Shown here in pieces: positions 53,736 to 63,103 of a stretch of DNA of 64,000 bases. This DNA comes from Firmicutes bacterium UBA5201 (lineage in GTDB: Bacteria; Bacillota; Clostridia; Peptostreptococcales; Acidaminobacteraceae). Numbering within the stretch: the stretch's first letter is position 1; the number at the start of each line of letters is the position of its first letter. The notes beneath the pieces are model-generated. The model did not search any database, was not told the DNA's origin, and worked only from the letters and a program-made list of their open reading frames with translations. The DNA is taken from the NCBI GenBank assembly GCA_002412775.1, contig DHVT01000008.1, positions 60,878-124,877 on the forward strand, read 5' to 3'. The translations under genes and the position numbers were made by a program.

Positions 53736-55436
53736 ATGTACAATTATAAGAATGGAATCGCAGAATTATTATCAAAACATATCGATGCAATGACGTATGA
53801 AGAAATTTTGGAACTTGTGGAACACCCGAAGAATACGAGCATGGGGGATTTTGCTTTTCCATGTTTCAAATTATCAAAAGCTTTCAGAAAAGCGCCAAAT
53901 GTCATCGCCGAATCGTTAAAAGAAGAAATTGTCGTTCCCGATTTCATCGATCAGATCGAAGCGGTTTCAGGTTTTTTGAATTTCAAAGTGAACTCAACCC
54001 ATTTCGCTAAATCTGTGATTGAAGAAGTGATGTCAAAGAAGGACCAATATGGGGCTTCCGATATTGGGAAAGGAAAGAAGACCATCATTGAGTACTCTTC
54101 CGTGAACATCGCAAAACCATTTCATATGGGACATATCAGAAGTACCATGATTGGAGAATCGCTTCACAGAATTTATAAATTTTTAGGATATGAAACTGTA
54201 GCCATCAACCATTTGGGCGATTACGGCACTCAGTTCGGGAAGTTGATTGTCGCTTACAAGTTATGGGGAGACAAGGATGTCATTGAGAAGGATCCCATTC
54301 CTGAGTTGCTCAAAATATATGTTAAATTCCACCAAGAAGCTGAAACCAATCCATCTCTTGAAGATGAGGCGCGTTCATGGTTCACAAAACTTGAGAACAA
54401 TGATGCCGAAGCTGTTGAACTTTGGACTTTGTTCAAAGAAATGTCACTCAAAGTCTTCAACCGTGTCTATGAGAAATTGGGAGTCACCTTTGACTCGTAT
54501 GCGGGAGAGAGTTTCTATTCCGACAAGATGCCAATGATTTTAAAAGAATTGCGTGAGAAGAATATCGTTGTCAAATCGGAAGGTGCTGAAATAGTCGATC
54601 TTGAAGCCTATGGCATTCCACCGGCATTGATCACGAAGAAAGACGGCTCATCACTTTATTTGACCAGAGATCTCGCAGCTGCAAAATATCGAAAAGACAA
54701 TTATGATTTTGACAAGAATATCTACGTTGTCGGTAGTGCGCAGAAACTGCATTTTCAACAATGGATCAAAATCATTGAACTCATGGGATATGAGTGGCAT
54801 AAAGATTGTATTCATGTAGATTTTGGAATGGTCGCACTTGAGGCTGGCTCGCTTTCGACTCGTAAGGGAAATGTCGTTTTTCTCGAGGATGTACTGGATA
54901 AAGCCGTGGAACAAACTCTTGAGATCATCAATGAGAAAAATCCGGATTTGAAGAATAAGGAAGAAGTCGCCAAAGATATTGGAATCGGTGCGGTGGTGTT
55001 TCAGGAGCTCTACACTACGAGAAACAAGGACTACACTTTCTCACTTGAGAAAACCTTGTCATTCGAAGGGGAGACAGGACCATATGTTCAATACACACAT
55101 GCTAGAGCATGCAGTGTTTTGAGAAAGGTATCATTTGATCCCGAATCCAAAATAGATTATAGTCTTTTGACAGATGAAGTTTCCAAAGATGTAGTGAGAC
55201 TGCTGTCAAAATTCAACGAAACTGTCATCCTTGCCCATAAGAACTATGAACCACATACTGTGGCCAGATATGCTGTGGAACTTGCCCAGAATTTCAATCA
55301 CTTCTATCATGACAACGCGATCCTTGTTGAAGATGAAGCTCTAAAGAATGCAAGGTTGGCTCTTGTCCATAGCACGAAAATAGTATTGGAAAATGCGCTG
55401 AAACTGGTTTGTCTAAAGGCGCCTGAACAGATGTAA
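53736..55436 (+). CDS. argS: Arginyl-tRNA synthetase
   Basis: 566 residues. N-terminal Arg-N domain (to about 95), HIGH-equivalent FHMGHIRSTMIG, the NHLGDYGTQFGKL element, GSLSTRKGNVVFLEDVL (KMSKS equivalent, degenerate as in many ArgRS) and the C-terminal DALR domain from about 450. AGGAGG precedes ATG. Downstream hairpin ends the unit. Confidence 0.98.
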   Translation: MYNYKNGIAELLSKHIDAMTYEEILELVEHPKNTSMGDFAFPCFKLSKAFRKAPNVIAESLKEEIVVPDFIDQIEAVSGFLNFKVNSTHFAKSVIEEVMSKKDQYGASDIGKGKKTIIEYSSVNIAKPFHMGHIRSTMIGESLHRIYKFLGYETVAINHLGDYGTQFGKLIVAYKLWGDKDVIEKDPIPELLKIYVKFHQEAETNPSLEDEARSWFTKLENNDAEAVELWTLFKEMSLKVFNRVYEKLGVTFDSYAGESFYSDKMPMILKELREKNIVVKSEGAEIVDLEAYGIPPALITKKDGSSLYLTRDLAAAKYRKDNYDFDKNIYVVGSAQKLHFQQWIKIIELMGYEWHKDCIHVDFGMVALEAGSLSTRKGNVVFLEDVLDKAVEQTLEIINEKNPDLKNKEEVAKDIGIGAVVFQELYTTRNKDYTFSLEKTLSFEGETGPYVQYTHARACSVLRKVSFDPESKIDYSLLTDEVSKDVVRLLSKFNETVILAHKNYEPHTVARYAVELAQNFNHFYHDNAILVEDEALKNARLALVHSTKIVLENALKLVCLKAPEQM

Positions 55437-55447
55437 GACAAAAAGAA

Positions 55448-55482
55448 ACGGGATTGAACTATATGTTCAATCCCGTAATTGT
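55448..55482 (+). terminator. Bidirectional terminator after argS
   Basis: ACGGGATTGAAC (55448-55459) with GTTCAATCCCGT (55465-55476), A-rich before and T-containing after; serves argS and the convergent gene at 55483. Confidence 0.8.
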
Positions 55483-55848
55483 TTATAATGTGGAATTAAT
55501 TCTTCTAAGGCACTTTGCAAAAGTGTCCAGATTCAGATTTTCTTTCAATATGAAATCAGAGAACTTAAGATTTTTCAATCTATGGGTTATATCTTGGACT
55601 TCACTTGAAGTGATAATCACAACTGGAATTTTATTATATGATGATTTGGACAATGCATCAATCAATTGCTCAGCGGTAATATCGGAAAGTTCCATACCTG
55701 TAAAAATCACATCGACTTTGTTTCTGTCGAGTAGTGAGATCAAATTTTTTCCTGTGGACGATTGGATATAATCATGTCCTTCGCGGACAGACATGTCATG
55801 TACGACTCTACGAAAAAAATCACTATACTCAAAATGCAGAATTCTCAT
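55483..55848 (-). CDS. CheY-like receiver domain protein lacking the phospho-acceptor aspartate
   Basis: 121 residues from ATG 55848 (AAGGCGG upstream; an in-frame GTG six bases earlier). The alternating alpha/beta pattern is that of a response-regulator receiver: MRILHFEYSDFFRRV, VDVIFTGMEL, IPVVIITSS, then SDFILKENL. The site where the phosphorylated Asp is expected reads T50 (VIFTGMEL) and the N-terminal acidic pair is reduced to one E7, while T80 and K102 are kept. This makes it a pseudo-receiver, acting by binding rather than phosphorylation. No output domain. In a two-gene unit with the protein at 55872. Confidence 0.65.
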   Translation of the reverse strand: MRILHFEYSDFFRRVVHDMSVREGHDYIQSSTGKNLISLLDRNKVDVIFTGMELSDITAEQLIDALSKSSYNKIPVVIITSSEVQDITHRLKNLKFSDFILKENLNLDTFAKCLRRINSTL

Positions 55849-55871
55849 AATCACCGCCTTATATGATAAAT

Positions 55872-56375
55872 TTAGAATTCGATATCCTCTTTGAGAACAT
55901 CAGGGTCCTTCTTGGTATAGACACGTTCGGAACGTTTCATGATTTCTTTGATGTTGTCCAGGATACAGTCCACCGAAACATCCAATTTTGTGAGATCTTC
56001 TTTTTCAATGTTATAGTATAGATACAAATCTTCAAATAAGCGGACCAGTTTTGCCAAATGGTTGTCGATTTCAATGAATTGTTCAAAGTTGGATGAATGC
56101 ATCGCATTGACGAACTGCTCTATGTCCACTTTGATGACATCCACAATATCTTCCTCATATTGGTAATTCCCGATGCTTAACAAATAGGGTTTTATTCTTT
56201 CCAAAAAGAATGTGTTGTCCTCGTTCAGATGGTAAGCATACGTAATTTTATTGCCGTTCAGGTCAAATTTGACCAAAAACATTATTCCTTGAATATCAAT
56301 TATACGAGCACCTAGGCTCTTTAGTTCGTCTTTGCAGATCTCGTGACGAATCAATCTTGAGGACATTATAGCCAT
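55872..56375 (-). CDS. Unrecognised protein in an operon with the pseudo-receiver
   Basis: 167 residues, ATG after GGAGGGG on the minus strand. No family recognised. The first 75 residues are beta-rich (GARIIDIQGIMFLVKFDLNG, KITYAYHL), the rest mostly helical with acidic residues (DVIKVDIEQFVNAMHSSN onwards). No signal peptide or membrane span. It lies 23 bases upstream of the receiver gene, so both are likely made together and could interact. Confidence 0.55.
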   Translation of the reverse strand: MAIMSSRLIRHEICKDELKSLGARIIDIQGIMFLVKFDLNGNKITYAYHLNEDNTFFLERIKPYLLSIGNYQYEEDIVDVIKVDIEQFVNAMHSSNFEQFIEIDNHLAKLVRLFEDLYLYYNIEKEDLTKLDVSVDCILDNIKEIMKRSERVYTKKDPDVLKEDIEF

Positions 56376-56473
56376 ACTACCCCTCCTGTTTGTATATTTT
56401 TAGTATACCACATTATTTTTATTCCGTCCCCCTAAAAGTCATGTTATACTTTATAAAAGAAAGGGCTGACACA

Positions 56474-58255
56474 ATGAAAATTCTATTGATGACTTTAAAC
56501 TCCAAATTCATACATTCCAATTTGGCAATCAAGTATATTGAACGCTTTTGGCGCGTTAATCACGAAAGTGACTATAAAAAAATAGAGCTGGATGTCAAAG
56601 AATATACCATAAATAACGATATGGATCACATTCTGAGGGACATTCACAGAGGACGATATGATGTTGTATTTGCCTCGGCATATATATGGAATATCGATTC
56701 ACTTTCTATCTTATTCTCAAATCTCAAGAAAATCAATTCGAACTGTATTGTTGTTTTCGGAGGACCGGAAGTTAGCTATGATCCTGTGGAACAACTTTCC
56801 AGACACTCTTTTTTGGATGGTGTTATTTGTGGAGAAGGCGAACGCGCTTTTTCCGATCTTTTGGTCCATTTTTTCAATGAAGGTTTGAATTTGGAGGTTG
56901 AATCTGTCCAGGGGCTGACATCGAGAAACCGGCAACAAGCATCTCAAATCATGAAAATTGACGATTTGGACAGCATTCCATTCCCATATGTCGATCTTAA
57001 GGAATACGAGAATCGAATTGTCTATTATGAAAGTTCCAGAGGCTGTCCGTACAGTTGTTCCTATTGTTTGTCCGCCGCCTCGAAAGGGGTCAGGTATTTT
57101 TCATTGGATAGAGTGTTTGAAGATCTTCGTTTTTTCCTGGAGGCTGAAATTCCACAGGTCAAGTTTGTGGATCGAACATTCAATATCAACAGAAAACATG
57201 CTCTGCCCATCATGGAATATCTGGTTGAGCATGACAATGGCATCACAAATTTTCATTTTGAAATCACCGCCGATCTTTTGGACGAGGACTATTTCAATTT
57301 GATCTCCAAAGCTAGAAATGGATTGTTTCAATTTGAAATCGGAATCCAAAGCACAAATCCATCCACAAACATCGCGATCAACCGTCCCATTCCGTTTGAC
57401 ACACTTAAAGAAAAGACAAAAACGCTGATTCAGATCGAAAAAGCACATGTTCACGTGGATTTGATAGCCGGATTGCCTTTCGAGAGTTTCAATCGTTTCT
57501 TGATGTCTTTTGATGAAGTCTATGCAATAGGGGCCGACCAGCTTCAACTTGGTTTTCTCAAACTTTTGAAAGGGACCCCTCTATATAACGATCGACATCG
57601 CTACGAATATATCGTGCGGATGGAACCCCCGTTTGAGGTACTTGAAAACCAATTCATTTCTTTTGATGAATTGACCAAATTGAAAGAAGTTGAAAAATTG
57701 GTGGAATGGTTTTACAATTCAAAGAAATTTCATCACTCCATTCAATATTTCTTGAGTCGTTCAGCGAGTACCCCCAGTGCTTTTTACCTTGAGATGGCAT
57801 TTTATTTTGATCTGAAAGGTTATTTTGATGCTCCAATCTCCACCTACAGACTGTATGAGATCCTTTATGAATACTATATGACAAAGCATGATGACTCTGA
57901 ATTGTTCAAAGACCTGCTCAAGTTTGATTATTATGCATCCAATTTGAAAGGTCAACGTGAATTGTTCCACTACGAGGATCTGCCAAGGTTCAACCAGAAC
58001 CGTATCGAGATTCTTAAAAATGAGGCGTTTGTCCAATCGTTCAATGCGGGATATTGTGGCCAAACTCCAAAGCAAATCCTGAAGAATGTGGAATTCATAA
58101 CGCTTAAATATGATATAATGACCTTAGTCCAATCCAACTACAAAGGCGCACCAAGGAACCTGAACATTGTCATGTTTGATTATGACAGATCCAATATGAC
58201 CACACATGGTTTCAAAGCTTATAAAATAAAGCGTGAAGAATTCGAAGGAGATTGA
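56474..58255 (+). CDS. B12-binding radical SAM protein (DUF4080 type)
   Basis: 593 residues from ATG 56474 (AAAGGG upstream; in-frame starts further up have no site). N-terminal cobalamin-binding-like domain (ILLMTLNSKFIHSNLAIKY, VVFGGPEVSYDP), radical SAM core with CPYSCSYC (cysteines near 190, 194, 197) in ESSRGCPYSCSYCLSAASKG, and a C-terminal DUF4080 domain (about 400-593). Uses a 4Fe-4S cluster and SAM; reaction unknown. The stop overlaps the NAD kinase ribosome site, so the two genes are coupled. Confidence 0.85.
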   Translation: MKILLMTLNSKFIHSNLAIKYIERFWRVNHESDYKKIELDVKEYTINNDMDHILRDIHRGRYDVVFASAYIWNIDSLSILFSNLKKINSNCIVVFGGPEVSYDPVEQLSRHSFLDGVICGEGERAFSDLLVHFFNEGLNLEVESVQGLTSRNRQQASQIMKIDDLDSIPFPYVDLKEYENRIVYYESSRGCPYSCSYCLSAASKGVRYFSLDRVFEDLRFFLEAEIPQVKFVDRTFNINRKHALPIMEYLVEHDNGITNFHFEITADLLDEDYFNLISKARNGLFQFEIGIQSTNPSTNIAINRPIPFDTLKEKTKTLIQIEKAHVHVDLIAGLPFESFNRFLMSFDEVYAIGADQLQLGFLKLLKGTPLYNDRHRYEYIVRMEPPFEVLENQFISFDELTKLKEVEKLVEWFYNSKKFHHSIQYFLSRSASTPSAFYLEMAFYFDLKGYFDAPISTYRLYEILYEYYMTKHDDSELFKDLLKFDYYASNLKGQRELFHYEDLPRFNQNRIEILKNEAFVQSFNAGYCGQTPKQILKNVEFITLKYDIMTLVQSNYKGAPRNLNIVMFDYDRSNMTTHGFKAYKIKREEFEGD

Positions 58256-58256
58256 T

Positions 58257-59078
58257 ATGAATAGAATCCTGATCCATTCCAATAGCAAAACGACATCAGT
58301 TCAAGTCAAAACACAATTGATAGCTTTACTTGAGAAAAATGGAAAGAAAATTGTCAGAGATAACCCGGATGTCATAGTCGTGATAGGTGGAGATGGTACG
58401 ATGCTCAGCGCAATCCGAAGGTATAAGGAACTTGAAATCCCTTTTGTCGGAATTGATACAGGCACCTTGGGGTTTCTAACGACAATCATGCCGGATCGTT
58501 TGGATAAGATCTTTGACGTTTTGGACAGCAAGAATTACAGGACTATGAATTATCCGCTCTTGATGGTCAATACAAAAACATTGAGTGGTGATGTCTATAC
58601 GGATTACGCTTTCAATGAGATCATAATCAAACATGTTGAACCAAAGCTGATGGAAGCTAAAGTCTATTTCAATGGGAGAGCTTTCAATTATTTCACTGGA
58701 GACGGTTTCATAGTGTCCACACCAATCGGTGCGACGGGGTATGCGATCTGGGCTGGTGGTGCGGTCATGCATGCGGATCTGCCGGTTTACCAAATCACAC
58801 CGTTGACACCTAATGACAACAGTGTCAACAGACCAATGAGCTCGGCGATGATTTTACCTCAAGAAACCTTTATTGACATCAAAGTGGTCAATGCCCATAA
58901 GAGAAAAGTCATCGTGGCGTGCGACGGCATCAAACTTTCCAACGAGTATATAGAAGACATCCACATCAAAGTTGCTGAAAACGTACAAATTCACGTCATC
59001 CGGTCAGATGAATTTGACTATTTCGACTTGTTTAAAAGAAAAATCATAGATAAAAACATACGTAGGGTCTTGGAGTAA
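58257..59078 (+). CDS. nadK: NAD kinase
   Basis: 273 residues from ATG 58257, right after GGAGAT. IVVIGGDGTML at 42-50 is the phosphate-binding GGDGT motif, then DTGTLGFLT, NEIIIKHVE, TPIGATGYAIWAGG and the PLTPNDNSVNRP substrate loop. Makes NADP from NAD and ATP. An in-frame ATG upstream lies inside the radical SAM gene. Confidence 0.93.
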   Translation: MNRILIHSNSKTTSVQVKTQLIALLEKNGKKIVRDNPDVIVVIGGDGTMLSAIRRYKELEIPFVGIDTGTLGFLTTIMPDRLDKIFDVLDSKNYRTMNYPLLMVNTKTLSGDVYTDYAFNEIIIKHVEPKLMEAKVYFNGRAFNYFTGDGFIVSTPIGATGYAIWAGGAVMHADLPVYQITPLTPNDNSVNRPMSSAMILPQETFIDIKVVNAHKRKVIVACDGIKLSNEYIEDIHIKVAENVQIHVIRSDEFDYFDLFKRKIIDKNIRRVLE

Positions 59079-59095
59079 AATGAAGGAGGGGGAAA

Positions 59096-60217
59096 ATGGC
59101 ATCATATCAAGAATTCCAATCAAAATTGTTGGAACGGTTTCTTGCTGACATCGTGTTCATCGAATTGAAACCCGGTAAAAATATGACTGTTGGAGACTAT
59201 ACTGTTCCTGATGGTATTCCCATTCCAGTGTATATGCTTGATTTGGCCAATCACATCAAGAATGAAGATATTGAAAACATTCCGGTTGTAGCCATCATCA
59301 AGGGTCTTGTCTATTATTTGGGCGCAGACCAGGATGTGAAAGGTTATTCTGATTCGTATGTGTCCTTATTGGAAGCCATCGATCCCCAAATAACAGTCAG
59401 CATCAATTTGGATGCCATCAAACTCGCTGAAAGCAGGGATTATGTTCTAGCGATATTGTATTTCAACGCGGTACTGAGCATTGACATACACAATTTGGAT
59501 GCCGTCTATAATATGGGAAGATGTTATCTTGATTTGGCCATTACCAAAGAAATTGAGGAAATGTACTTGATGGCCAAACAGTGTTTCGAATCGAGCGTAA
59601 AGATAAAGAATGATTTTGCTGAAGCCTATTTCGGTCTGGGTGTATGCCTTTATAATGAAGAGCTTTATTTGGAGGCTGAAGAGGCGTGGATCACTGCATT
59701 ACGCTTGGACCTTCCACTCGAAATGCGGGATGAGGCCATAGATGCCTTGGGACGTGTAAGAGATAAAGCGCTTTTTGAAAGGGGCAGCGAGCTCATCATG
59801 AATCATCGAATCAATGAAGGCCTTGAGATTCTCAAGACTCTTGAGGAGGATCATGACGACTGGTGGAATTTGCTTTTTTTCATAGGTGTCGGGTATCGTG
59901 CCCAAGAACTTTATGAGGAAGCCATTCCCTATTTTTTAAAAGTGTTGACTCTCAATACAGGTCACATTCAAACTATGAATGAGATTGGAATTTGCTTTCT
60001 ATCAGTAGGTGACTTGAAAGCTGCAGGAAAATATTTCAAAGAAGCTCTGAGGTTATCCCCGGATAATGCTGAACTGATATGCAATCTAGGAATTGTCGCT
60101 TTGAATGAAGGAGACATGGATGAGGCGCGCAGCAGATTTGGTAAAGCATATGAATTGGCCCCTCATGACGAGGTGGTAGCGATGTGGCTAAGTCATATCC
60201 ATCAAAATCTCAACTAA
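59096..60217 (+). CDS. TPR-repeat protein
   Basis: 373 residues. About the first 110 residues form a separate N-terminal region (FIELKPGKNMTVGDYTVPDG, LDLANHIKNEDI) of unknown fold. From about 125 on, at least six 34-residue TPR units can be seen (AEAYFGLGVCLYNEELYLEAE, QTMNEIGICFLSVGDLKAAGK, AELICNLGIVALNEGDMDEAR). TPRs mediate protein contacts. AGGAGGGGG before ATG; same operon as nadK. Confidence 0.8.
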   Translation: MASYQEFQSKLLERFLADIVFIELKPGKNMTVGDYTVPDGIPIPVYMLDLANHIKNEDIENIPVVAIIKGLVYYLGADQDVKGYSDSYVSLLEAIDPQITVSINLDAIKLAESRDYVLAILYFNAVLSIDIHNLDAVYNMGRCYLDLAITKEIEEMYLMAKQCFESSVKIKNDFAEAYFGLGVCLYNEELYLEAEEAWITALRLDLPLEMRDEAIDALGRVRDKALFERGSELIMNHRINEGLEILKTLEEDHDDWWNLLFFIGVGYRAQELYEEAIPYFLKVLTLNTGHIQTMNEIGICFLSVGDLKAAGKYFKEALRLSPDNAELICNLGIVALNEGDMDEARSRFGKAYELAPHDEVVAMWLSHIHQNLN

Positions 60218-60223
60218 AGGATT

Positions 60224-60254
60224 AAGCTGTTTCCCAGGAGACAGCTTTTTTTAT
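60224..60254 (+). terminator. Terminator after the TPR gene
   Basis: AAGCTGT (60224-60230) with ACAGCTT (60241-60247), then T6. Confidence 0.75.
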
Positions 60255-60288
60255 TGTTTAAAATTTCACTTAAAACTCATGAAAACTA

Positions 60289-60317
60289 TTGTTTGATAGT
60301 TGGTTTTGGTGTAGAAT
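60289..60317 (+). promoter_or_regulatory. Promoter of ptb-iorA-iorB
   Basis: TTGTTT (60289-60294), 17-base spacer, TAGAAT (60312-60317). Confidence 0.65.
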
Positions 60318-60376
60318 GAACTTGGAATTCAAAAAAAAGTTGAACTCATACAAAAAAACGACAAAGGTGTGATTTT

Positions 60377-61288
60377 ATGATTAAAAGTGTCAAAGATTTA
60401 CTCAGCGCTGCACAAAAAGGTTTAAAGATGAATCTGGTAGTTGCGGCGGCACAAGATGAGGATGTACTTTTCGCGGTCTGTAAAGCGGCGGAAGAAGGCC
60501 TTGTAAATCCAATTCTGGTAGGCGATGAAAATGCAATCAGAAAAATTGCAGGCGAACAATCGCTCGATTTGAATCACTATGAAATCATTCATGTTGAAGA
60601 TTTGACTGAAGCGGCACGCGTTTCTGTCAAATTGGTATCTGATGGAAAAGGCGATTTCCTGATGAAGGGCCTCATTGACACAGCTATTTTACTTAAAGCT
60701 GTACTCGACAAAGAAATCGGTCTCAGAACCGATCGATTGTTGAGTCACGTCATGATTTATGAGGTACCTCATTATCACAAACTCATTTTCCTGACAGATG
60801 GTGGCATGAATATCGAACCGACATTTGAAGATAAGGTCAAAATTACTCAAAACGCCATTGACGCATGCAAGGCAATGGGCGTTCTAACAGTAAAGGTAGC
60901 CGCAATCGCAGCAAAAGAAAAAGTAAATGAAAAAATGCTTGCAACTGTAGATGCCAGAAAATTGCAGGAAATGTCCGAAAGAGGCGAATTCGGAGAAGGT
61001 GTGATCGTTGAAGGACCACTTGCCATGGACCTTGCAGTTTCAGCTGAAGCGGCGAGAATCAAAAATTTCAAAAGCAATATTGCAGGTGAGACAGATGTGC
61101 TTCTTGTTCCCACAATCGAAGTCGGCAACGGTATTGGTAAGACGTTGACTTATCTTGCGGGTGCGGAGTCAGCTGGAATCATCATGGGTGCGAAAGTGCC
61201 GGTAGTGCTAGTATCAAGGGCAGACAGCTATGAGGCGAAACTAAACTCGATTGCACTTGGAAGTGTAATTGCGGCGTATTCAAAATAA
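60377..61288 (+). CDS. ptb: Phosphate butyryltransferase
   Basis: 303 residues, the usual Ptb length. FLMKGLIDTAILLKAVLDKE, SHVMIYEVPHYHKLIFLTDGG, VIVEGPLAMDLAVSAEAA and VPTIEVGNGIGKTL are family segments. The enzyme swaps CoA for phosphate on a short-chain acyl-CoA. Here it precedes iorA with a 34-base gap, so an aryl-acyl-CoA produced by Ior may be the real substrate. Substrate range is inference. Confidence 0.9.
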   Translation: MIKSVKDLLSAAQKGLKMNLVVAAAQDEDVLFAVCKAAEEGLVNPILVGDENAIRKIAGEQSLDLNHYEIIHVEDLTEAARVSVKLVSDGKGDFLMKGLIDTAILLKAVLDKEIGLRTDRLLSHVMIYEVPHYHKLIFLTDGGMNIEPTFEDKVKITQNAIDACKAMGVLTVKVAAIAAKEKVNEKMLATVDARKLQEMSERGEFGEGVIVEGPLAMDLAVSAEAARIKNFKSNIAGETDVLLVPTIEVGNGIGKTLTYLAGAESAGIIMGAKVPVVLVSRADSYEAKLNSIALGSVIAAYSK

Positions 61289-61322
61289 GGTTATGTTTTT
61301 ATCGAGATAAGGAGAGTGTAGA

Positions 61323-63101
61323 ATGAAATATTTAATGACAGGCAACGAAGCGGTCGCACGTGGAGCATATGAAGCGGGTGTGACTTATGCAAGTGCTTAT
61401 CCTGGCACGCCAAGTACGGAAATCAATGAGAACATGGCACAATACAAAGATGTGCTTACTGCTGAGTGGGCTTCCAATGAAAAAGTGGCACTTGAAAATG
61501 TAATTGGCGCTTCAATGGCTGGTGCGAGAACACTTGCAGCAATGAAGCACGTTGGTATCAACGTAGCTGCAGATCCACTGTTCACTATTGGTTACACAGG
61601 AATCACTGGTGGTCTTGTGCTTGTTTCTGCAGATGACCCAGGTTGCCATAGTTCACAAAACGAGCAAGACAACAGATATTACGCGAAATTCGCCAAAATA
61701 GCCTGTATCGAGCCAAGTGATTCACAGGAATCCAAAGATTATGTGAAAGCCGCATTCGAAATATCGGAACAGTTCGATGTGCCTGTACTATTTAGAATGA
61801 CAACTCGAGTCTGTCACTCAAAAGGGTTGGTAGAGCATGCGGAGCGCGTTGAATTCCCAATCATTCCTTATGTGAAAAAACCGCAAAAATTCATCGCAGC
61901 ACCAGCAAATGCAAAATTGCTGCACCCAATCGTTGAAGATAAATTGATCAGAATGGAAGCATTCTCAAACGAAACTCCATTGAACCGCATTGAGTGGGGC
62001 GATAAAAAAATAGGAATTGTAACTTCAGGTGTGGCATACAACTACGCTAGAGAGGTTTTTGGAGACAATGCCTCTTACCTCAAGTTGGGTTTCACTTTCC
62101 CTATGCCTATGGATAAAATCAGAGCCTTTGCAAAAGAAGTGGAAACATTATATGTAATAGAAGAATTGGAACCTTTCATTGAAGAACACCTGAAAGTTGC
62201 TGGAATTCCATGTGTCGGCAAAGAATTGATCCCAAGAGTGGGTGAACTGAATCCTGATATCGTTGCAAAAGCTTTATTAAGTGAGGAAAGAAGTACTATA
62301 GAGCCAATTTCTGACAAAATAGTTGGAAGACCTCCGACATTGTGTGCCGGATGTCCTCATAGAGGATTCTTCTTTATGCTCAGCAAAAAGAAGAATGTTG
62401 TAATCACTGGTGATATAGGATGCTACACACTTGGAGCTGCAGAACCGCTCAACGCGACTGACTCTGTTATTTGCATGGGTGCTTCCATCTCTATGGGACA
62501 CGGAGCCGCCAAGGCATTCGAAAGAAATAATGTGGACAAACGAGTTGTTTCTGTCATTGGAGACTCAACGTTCTTCCATACGGGAATCAATTCATTGATC
62601 AGCGTGGCGTACAACCAAAGCAATACTGTCAATGTGATTCTTGACAACAGAATCACTGGCATGACTGGACATCAGGAAAATCCTGGTTCAGGTTATACTT
62701 TGCAAGGTGACCCGGCCAATACAATCAATATTCCTGACTTGGTCAAAGCGATAGGCATCAAGCATGTCGTTACAGTCAATCCTTTAAAGCTCAAAGAGAT
62801 GGATCAAGCTATTGAAGATGCATTTGCATTCGAGGGACCTTCAGTGATCATAACAAGATGGCCATGTGTTCTTAAAGCTTTCTCTCCAGAAGATATCAAA
62901 GAGTTCGATTTAAGTAAAAAGCTTTGCCATGTCATTGAAGACAAATGTAGAGGCTGCCGTATTTGTACAAAGACCGGATGTCCAGCAATCAGCTTTGACA
63001 ATGAGACGAAAAAAGCGAAAATCGATAAGTATATGTGTGTGGGTTGTGAAGTTTGCCTACAAGCATGTCCATTTGATGCTATAGAAAGGGTAGGTAAGTA
63101 A
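61323..63101 (+). CDS. iorA: Indolepyruvate ferredoxin oxidoreductase, alpha subunit
   Basis: 592 residues. N-terminal pyrimidine-binding domain with GNEAVARGAYEAGVTYASAY, the middle transketolase-like part and TPP-binding GDIGCYTLGA..., VIGDSTFFHTGINSL and DNRITGMTGHQ motifs. C-terminal ferredoxin domain: CRGCRICTKTGCPAI and CVGCEVCLQACPFDAI, two 4Fe-4S sites, the first with the wider spacing typical of IorA. Converts aryl-pyruvates to aryl-acetyl-CoA, reducing ferredoxin. AAGGAGAG before ATG. Confidence 0.95.
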   Translation: MKYLMTGNEAVARGAYEAGVTYASAYPGTPSTEINENMAQYKDVLTAEWASNEKVALENVIGASMAGARTLAAMKHVGINVAADPLFTIGYTGITGGLVLVSADDPGCHSSQNEQDNRYYAKFAKIACIEPSDSQESKDYVKAAFEISEQFDVPVLFRMTTRVCHSKGLVEHAERVEFPIIPYVKKPQKFIAAPANAKLLHPIVEDKLIRMEAFSNETPLNRIEWGDKKIGIVTSGVAYNYAREVFGDNASYLKLGFTFPMPMDKIRAFAKEVETLYVIEELEPFIEEHLKVAGIPCVGKELIPRVGELNPDIVAKALLSEERSTIEPISDKIVGRPPTLCAGCPHRGFFFMLSKKKNVVITGDIGCYTLGAAEPLNATDSVICMGASISMGHGAAKAFERNNVDKRVVSVIGDSTFFHTGINSLISVAYNQSNTVNVILDNRITGMTGHQENPGSGYTLQGDPANTINIPDLVKAIGIKHVVTVNPLKLKEMDQAIEDAFAFEGPSVIITRWPCVLKAFSPEDIKEFDLSKKLCHVIEDKCRGCRICTKTGCPAISFDNETKKAKIDKYMCVGCEVCLQACPFDAIERVGK

Positions 63102-63103
63102 TC

